Shown here one piece after another: positions 60,023 to 64,000 of a stretch of DNA of 64,000 nt. How positions within the stretch are numbered: the stretch's first letter is position 1; each line of letters opens with the position of its first letter. The DNA is taken from assembly GCA_032595685.2 (NCBI GenBank), contig CP159373.1:3096193-3160192 (forward strand). The letters run 5' to 3'. Source of the DNA: Candidatus Electrothrix aestuarii (GTDB taxonomy: Bacteria > Desulfobacterota > Desulfobulbia > Desulfobulbales > Desulfobulbaceae). A model generated the notes under the pieces. It did not search any database. It had not been told where the DNA came from and saw nothing but the letters and a program-made list of their open reading frames with translations. The position numbers were made by a program, and so were the translations under genes.

Positions 60023-63000
60023 TCACTCCACCCGCCTCACCCCGGCCCCCCGCACAACACTCTGCCCTCCAGTCCCCGGAACCACCTCCAGCTGACAGGC
60101 GATCCGCTCCTTAAGTGCCCCAACATGGGAGATCACCCCGATCAGCTTGCCATCCCGGCGGAGCCCGGCCAGGGTTTCCAGGGCGGTCTCCAGGGCTTCC
60201 TCATCCAGGGCACCAAAGCCCTCATCAAGAAAGAGCGAATCCACCCGCACATTGCCGCCCACCATTTCGGACAGCCCCAGGGCCAGGGCCAGGCTGACCA
60301 CAAAGCTCTCGCCACCGGACAGGTTCTTGGTGGAGCGGATCTCACCGGCCTGCCAGGAGTCGATCACGTTGAGCTCCAGGGGCTGGGCCTGATCCCGGAC
60401 CAGCAGGTAGCGGTCACTCATCCGGGCCAGTTGCTCGTTGGCGCGGGAGACCATGAGCTCAAAGGTCAGGCCCTGGGCAAAGTTACGGTATTTCTTGCCG
60501 TCTGCCGAGCCGATCAGGTCGTGCAACTCCTTCCAGCGCAGGCATTCCTTTTTCTGGGCCTCCAGGTTTGCCAATAGATCCTGCTGCCGGGCGCGCTGCT
60601 CCTTATCGGCCAGCAATTGTTGATTCAGGGAGCCGATCCGCTCTGTTGCCTGCTTGCGGGCAGTGACCAGCTCCGTATACTCTTTGCTCAGCTCTTCAGG
60701 AGATGCCTCTGTGAGTTGGAGCTGCTCCTCTTCCTGAAGGCGGGTCTGCCTGTCCTGCAGCCGTTCCTCAAGGCGGGTTTTATTCCTGGACAAGGCCTCA
60801 GTCTTCTGCTGGAGGTCGCGTTGCACCTCCTCAGGCAGGCGAGCAGCAAGCCAGGTCGCCTCGTCAGCATAATCATTTTCCTGAAGTCGTTGAAAGAAAG
60901 TATTCTCCAGCTGGGCCAGCACCTCATTTCTTATGCTGATAGACTCTTTTCTTTCCTTGATACCGGTCCTGGTCAGCTCGCATTCCCTGAGTAAATGGGT
61001 ATGTTCTTTTCGCTCCTGCTCCATCCTCTCCTCTGCCTGCCTGAGCGCCGTTGCCAGCTTGCGCTCTTCCGCATCAGGTTTCTTTTCGCCAAAGAGATGG
61101 AAGCGTTTCTGGGCCAGGGCCTGCCCTTGCTGATTGGCCTCGGTTATTTCCTGCTCAATATGTGCCAGCTGCGCTGCCCGGGCGCTTATGCCAGCTTGTA
61201 GCTCTCGAAGCTTACTCTGGAGGGTGCTCATCTCCTCGCCTGCGGCATTGAAGGCCTTTTGCTGGTGCTGCCAGCCTTCCTTGCGGCGAGTCAGGTCGGT
61301 GAGAAGCTGGGGCAGGGTGGGAAGGCGAAGTTCTGTTATCCCGTATACTGCCAGCTCTGTCAGGGCCAGGGCGCGGATCTCCTCCAGTTCCTTCGCGGTG
61401 CTCTCTTGCTCCAGGCCCAGGCGCTGTCGCTCCTGCTCTACCTGCTCCTTGGCATGAACACTTCGCTCTTGTTCCTGCATGGCCTGATTGACCTTGGCCT
61501 GTTGGGTTTCCAGAGCCTTGCTGAGTCGGGCCAGTTTTCTCTCCAGCTGATCCAGGGCCTCCAGCTGCTGCTGAATACTGGTCAGGCGTTCTTTCAGTCG
61601 AGTAAGGCGAGCAGTCAATGCAGAGGTTTTTTCGCCACGAAGGTCATCATGTGGACCGGCCTCAGGCTCCTGCCCCAGTTGGGCAAACTCACGACAGAGC
61701 CCGGCGATGATCTCCTCGGCCTCCAGGACGGTGTCCTGCTTTTCTTTGATGCGCTCGCCAAGGTTTTGTTCATCCTGGATAAGGCGGGCTGCCTGGATTT
61801 CTGCTGTGTTGAGATGTTGTTCTGCCTGCTTTTCAGCTGCCAGAGCCGTGTGCAGATTCTTTTCATATTCATTGAGTGGCGGGAGATTGCCTTGGGCATA
61901 CGGGTGCTCAAGGGAGCCGCACAGGGGGCAGGCGGTATCCTTCTGGAGATGGGCACGTTCTTCCTCCAGATCGCGGATTCGCTTGGCCTGCTCAACCACG
62001 GTTCGCCGGATGTCCACCTCCTGCTGAGTCTGATCCCGTTGCAGGCGCAATTGCTTGAGCTGTTCATCCTGCTGTTTCATTGTCTCAGCCAGCTCTTCCT
62101 GACGAAGACGAAGTTTTCCCAGCTCCTGTTCTACGCTTTCTTTTTTATGCAGGGTTTCTAAGAGGTGGCCCAGGATGTTGCGTTGCTCGGCAAGGCGCAG
62201 CTGCTCCTGGCGCAGCTCTTCCTGTTGCCGCCCTTGCAGGCGGGTATCGGTCTCTTGCTTAACCTCCTGCCGTTGTTGAGAAAGGGTGGCGAGTTCCTTT
62301 TCCGTTGCGGCGCAGGCCTGCACCTTGTCCTGCCAATTCTGGGCGGCCTGGATAACCAGCTGCTCCGCCTTGTCGAGGGCAGGGGTGAGGGTAGCCTGTT
62401 TATCTGCAACTTCTTTGAGACGCTCAAGGGTCTTACGGATACCTGCCAGATCACTGACCAGTTGTTCATCAACCTGATGGCTGTCCAGGTAGGAGCGGCT
62501 CTGCGCCTGACAGGCCTGGGCAAGGCCAAGCTCTTTTTCCAGGTTGTGGCTTTGTTTTTGCTCCGCTGCGTTTTGTTGCTGGAGATCATGGCCAGTGGCC
62601 TGTGCCTTACGGATGACCTGCTCCTTCTCTCGGATATGGAGGTCCAGCTCGCGCACCTGCTTTATCTTGGCATGACCTTGCTCCCTGTTTTTCTTGCTTT
62701 GCTCCAGGAACTCTTTGCTGGTCGCCAAACGCTCCTCTGCCTGGGCAAGGGATTTTTCCTGGGCTGGTAAGCGCTGTTGTAAGGTGTCAAGCGCTATGCT
62801 CTCCTCTGCCTGTTGCTTACGGGTGGAAACGAGTTGACCATAATCCCCGTCCAGAACTAAGGCCTGCTGGGCTGCCTTGAGGCGGGCTGCATCTTCGGCA
62901 AAGGCCTGTTCCTCCTGGACCAGACTTTCCCGTTCCTTTGTGATCTGCTCCAGTTCTTTACGCAGGGTGTTCATCCTGTTGAGCCAGTTCAGGGCTGCCT

Positions 63001-63730
63001 CCTTGTCTTCCACCGCTTTATTGAGGCGGGTCTCTTCTTCCTGCTCCTTGTTCAGGTTCTGCTGGATCTCAGCCGCCTGAGCAGTAGTGAGGAGCGGCAT
63101 GGAGGCGGTCTTTTCTTCCAGCTTTTCCTGGGCACTCCGTTCTGCGGTAAAGCGGGCATGGACCCGTTTGGAGATTTCGCTGTAGATTGCACTGCCGGTG
63201 ATCTGCTCCAGAATCGGGGCACGTTCATCCTGACTGGCCTGGAGAAAGGCGGCAAAACCACCCTGGGCCAGGAGCATGGAGCGGGTGAAGCGGTCAAAAT
63301 CCATGCCTGTGTATTCTTCCACCTGCTGGGCAACCTCGTTGGCCTTGGTGGTCAGAATTTTTCCGTCCTCTTTTGCCTCGGAAAGCTCCCGTTTTGGGGG
63401 CTGAAGGGCTCCGTCCGCCTGTTTGCGGCCCCTGTGTTGGTACCAGGAGCAGCGAAAGGTACCTTTGACAGTGGCGAATTCCACCTCGGCAGAGCATTCG
63501 CCGCATTGCCGGGACATGATTTCATTGCCGCCCTTGGTCACCCGATCCAGGCGGGGGGTGCGCCCGTACAGAGCCAGGCAGATGGCATCCAGGATGGTGG
63601 TCTTGCCAGCACCGGTGGGGCCGGTGATAGCGAATATTCCGTCGCTAATAAAAGCAGGGTGAGTGAAATCCAGTTCCCATTTGCCGGTCAGGGAATTGAG
63701 GTTCTGGAGACGAAGGCGGAGAATGCGCAT
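60023..63730 (-). CDS. sbcC: exonuclease subunit SbcC (Rad50-like)
   Basis: 1235 residues, long for the family. N-terminal Walker A GPTGAGKTTILDAICLAL, long coiled coils, a zinc hook CPLCGSLEHPYAQG, the ABC signature LSGGESFVVSLALALGLS and Walker B LFLDEGFGALDEEALETAL. SbcCD is an ATP-dependent nuclease that opens hairpins and processes blocked ends. The partner sbcD is normally directly upstream, but 270 bp upstream of the start in this window hold no gene. Confidence 0.93.
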   Translation of the reverse strand: MRILRLRLQNLNSLTGKWELDFTHPAFISDGIFAITGPTGAGKTTILDAICLALYGRTPRLDRVTKGGNEIMSRQCGECSAEVEFATVKGTFRCSWYQHRGRKQADGALQPPKRELSEAKEDGKILTTKANEVAQQVEEYTGMDFDRFTRSMLLAQGGFAAFLQASQDERAPILEQITGSAIYSEISKRVHARFTAERSAQEKLEEKTASMPLLTTAQAAEIQQNLNKEQEEETRLNKAVEDKEAALNWLNRMNTLRKELEQITKERESLVQEEQAFAEDAARLKAAQQALVLDGDYGQLVSTRKQQAEESIALDTLQQRLPAQEKSLAQAEERLATSKEFLEQSKKNREQGHAKIKQVRELDLHIREKEQVIRKAQATGHDLQQQNAAEQKQSHNLEKELGLAQACQAQSRSYLDSHQVDEQLVSDLAGIRKTLERLKEVADKQATLTPALDKAEQLVIQAAQNWQDKVQACAATEKELATLSQQRQEVKQETDTRLQGRQQEELRQEQLRLAEQRNILGHLLETLHKKESVEQELGKLRLRQEELAETMKQQDEQLKQLRLQRDQTQQEVDIRRTVVEQAKRIRDLEEERAHLQKDTACPLCGSLEHPYAQGNLPPLNEYEKNLHTALAAEKQAEQHLNTAEIQAARLIQDEQNLGERIKEKQDTVLEAEEIIAGLCREFAQLGQEPEAGPHDDLRGEKTSALTARLTRLKERLTSIQQQLEALDQLERKLARLSKALETQQAKVNQAMQEQERSVHAKEQVEQERQRLGLEQESTAKELEEIRALALTELAVYGITELRLPTLPQLLTDLTRRKEGWQHQQKAFNAAGEEMSTLQSKLRELQAGISARAAQLAHIEQEITEANQQGQALAQKRFHLFGEKKPDAEERKLATALRQAEERMEQERKEHTHLLRECELTRTGIKERKESISIRNEVLAQLENTFFQRLQENDYADEATWLAARLPEEVQRDLQQKTEALSRNKTRLEERLQDRQTRLQEEEQLQLTEASPEELSKEYTELVTARKQATERIGSLNQQLLADKEQRARQQDLLANLEAQKKECLRWKELHDLIGSADGKKYRNFAQGLTFELMVSRANEQLARMSDRYLLVRDQAQPLELNVIDSWQAGEIRSTKNLSGGESFVVSLALALGLSEMVGGNVRVDSLFLDEGFGALDEEALETALETLAGLRRDGKLIGVISHVGALKERIACQLEVVPGTGGQSVVRGAGVRRVE

Positions 63731-63790
63731 GGTTTTTGGGGCGAATCAAGGATTTTTTGAAGATGATATTCCCTTTTTCAGGAGGGGTAA

Positions 63791-63870
63791 TTGTAGGGGT
63801 AAACCTGTGTGTTTATCCTTGTCACCACCCGGAAAATAAAGGGCAGACACATAGGTCTGCCCCTTGTATT
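63791..63870. repeat. GTAGGGGCGAA-type repeat pair upstream of sbcC
   Basis: TTGTAGGGGTAAACCTGTG (then GTTTATCC) and GGGCAGAC with GTCTGCCC forming an 8-bp stem. Related to the repeats near 21.1, 47.5 and 50.0 kb. Confidence 0.45.
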
Positions 63871-63910
63871 ATAAAATTGGGATGAGTTACCATGGTTCAT
63901 CCCGATAAAA

Positions 63911-63990
63911 GGAGAACCGGACGCCGCTCTGCCCCTTGGGCACAGAGAAACCCGTAATGTAGATTCTGCGCCGGTTCCTCCGATTTTTTT
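63911..63990 (+). other. structured region with closing stem and T-run at the right edge
   Basis: GGAGAACCGGACGC (63911-63924) pairs with GCGCCGGTTCCTCC (63968-63981) through stems of 4, 6 and 3 bp broken by single bulges. An inner hairpin TCTGCCC/GGGCACAGA lies between, and seven T follow. It could be the end of a structured RNA or leader of a gene beyond the window. No known riboswitch class is recognised. Confidence 0.45.
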
Positions 63991-64000
63991 CTGCGGGAGC

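Overview
The window is about 64 kb of a Gram-negative bacterial chromosome with mid-range GC. Several things point to a sulfate-reducer-like member of the Desulfobacterota, perhaps the Desulfobulbales and possibly the cable-bacterium group: multi-domain sensor kinases, one with a c-type-heme input domain; a corrinoid/UroD-type methyltransferase cluster next to a DUF1638-like kinase; a stand-alone ParE; and many short intergenic palindromic repeats. This placement is an inference from gene content only. No rRNA, tRNA, CRISPR array or complete insertion sequence was seen.

Layout. 1-5 kb: a LysM protein cut by the window edge, a Cys/His amidase-like exported protein, a small unknown protein and parE. 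5.37-5.80 kb: a gene-free stretch holding five consecutive covarying hairpins, each with an anti-Shine-Dalgarno-like loop, ending in an intrinsic terminator (candidate regulatory RNA). 5.8-12.8 kb: housekeeping genes priA, galU, proC, nadK and eno. 12.9-17.7 kb: a small accessory block with a PIN toxin-antitoxin pair, a STAND/TPR protein and an AAA-ATPase/nuclease fusion. 17.7-24.9 kb: a VWA protein, a two-TM protein, a phosphoesterase, a Kazal lipoprotein, ksgA, a DUF2062 protein, tsaD and moaA.

25.3-30.8 kb is an AT-rich RiPP (ribosomally made, modified peptide) cluster. It contains a leader-plus-core precursor, a 431-residue Cys/Ser/Thr/Pro repeat protein, an APH-fold kinase, a HopA1-domain protein and a stand-alone LanM-type cyclase with intact zinc ligands. 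Together they look like a split lanthipeptide synthetase related to class V systems, acting on unusually large, repetitive substrates. This is the most likely undescribed biosynthetic system here. 31.7-34.1 kb encodes a DEDDh exonuclease fused to a P-loop ATPase.

34.2-43.4 kb combines two UroD-fold methyltransferase-like paralogues (both lacking the usual zinc cysteines), a corrinoid protein, a DUF1638-like histidine kinase, a REC-PAS-kinase and, convergent with them, a heme-binding hybrid kinase. It looks like a methyl-group or corrinoid sensing and conversion module. 43.7-50.8 kb carries an M48 protease, a SprT/DUF2786 protein, PPK2, CmoA, a biotinyl-domain protein with BirA, and ElbB. 50.9-54.9 kb has a 14-repeat TPR protein, NadR and PnuC.

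54.9-63.7 kb (minus strand) holds sbcC, a zinc-hook ATPase with a HEPN-like tail, a class II aldolase and a MntA/HepT pair. Remnants of the sbcC 3' end and of the aldolase 5' end are interleaved with them. This reads as a tandem duplication in which defence or toxin genes entered both copies of the same junction.
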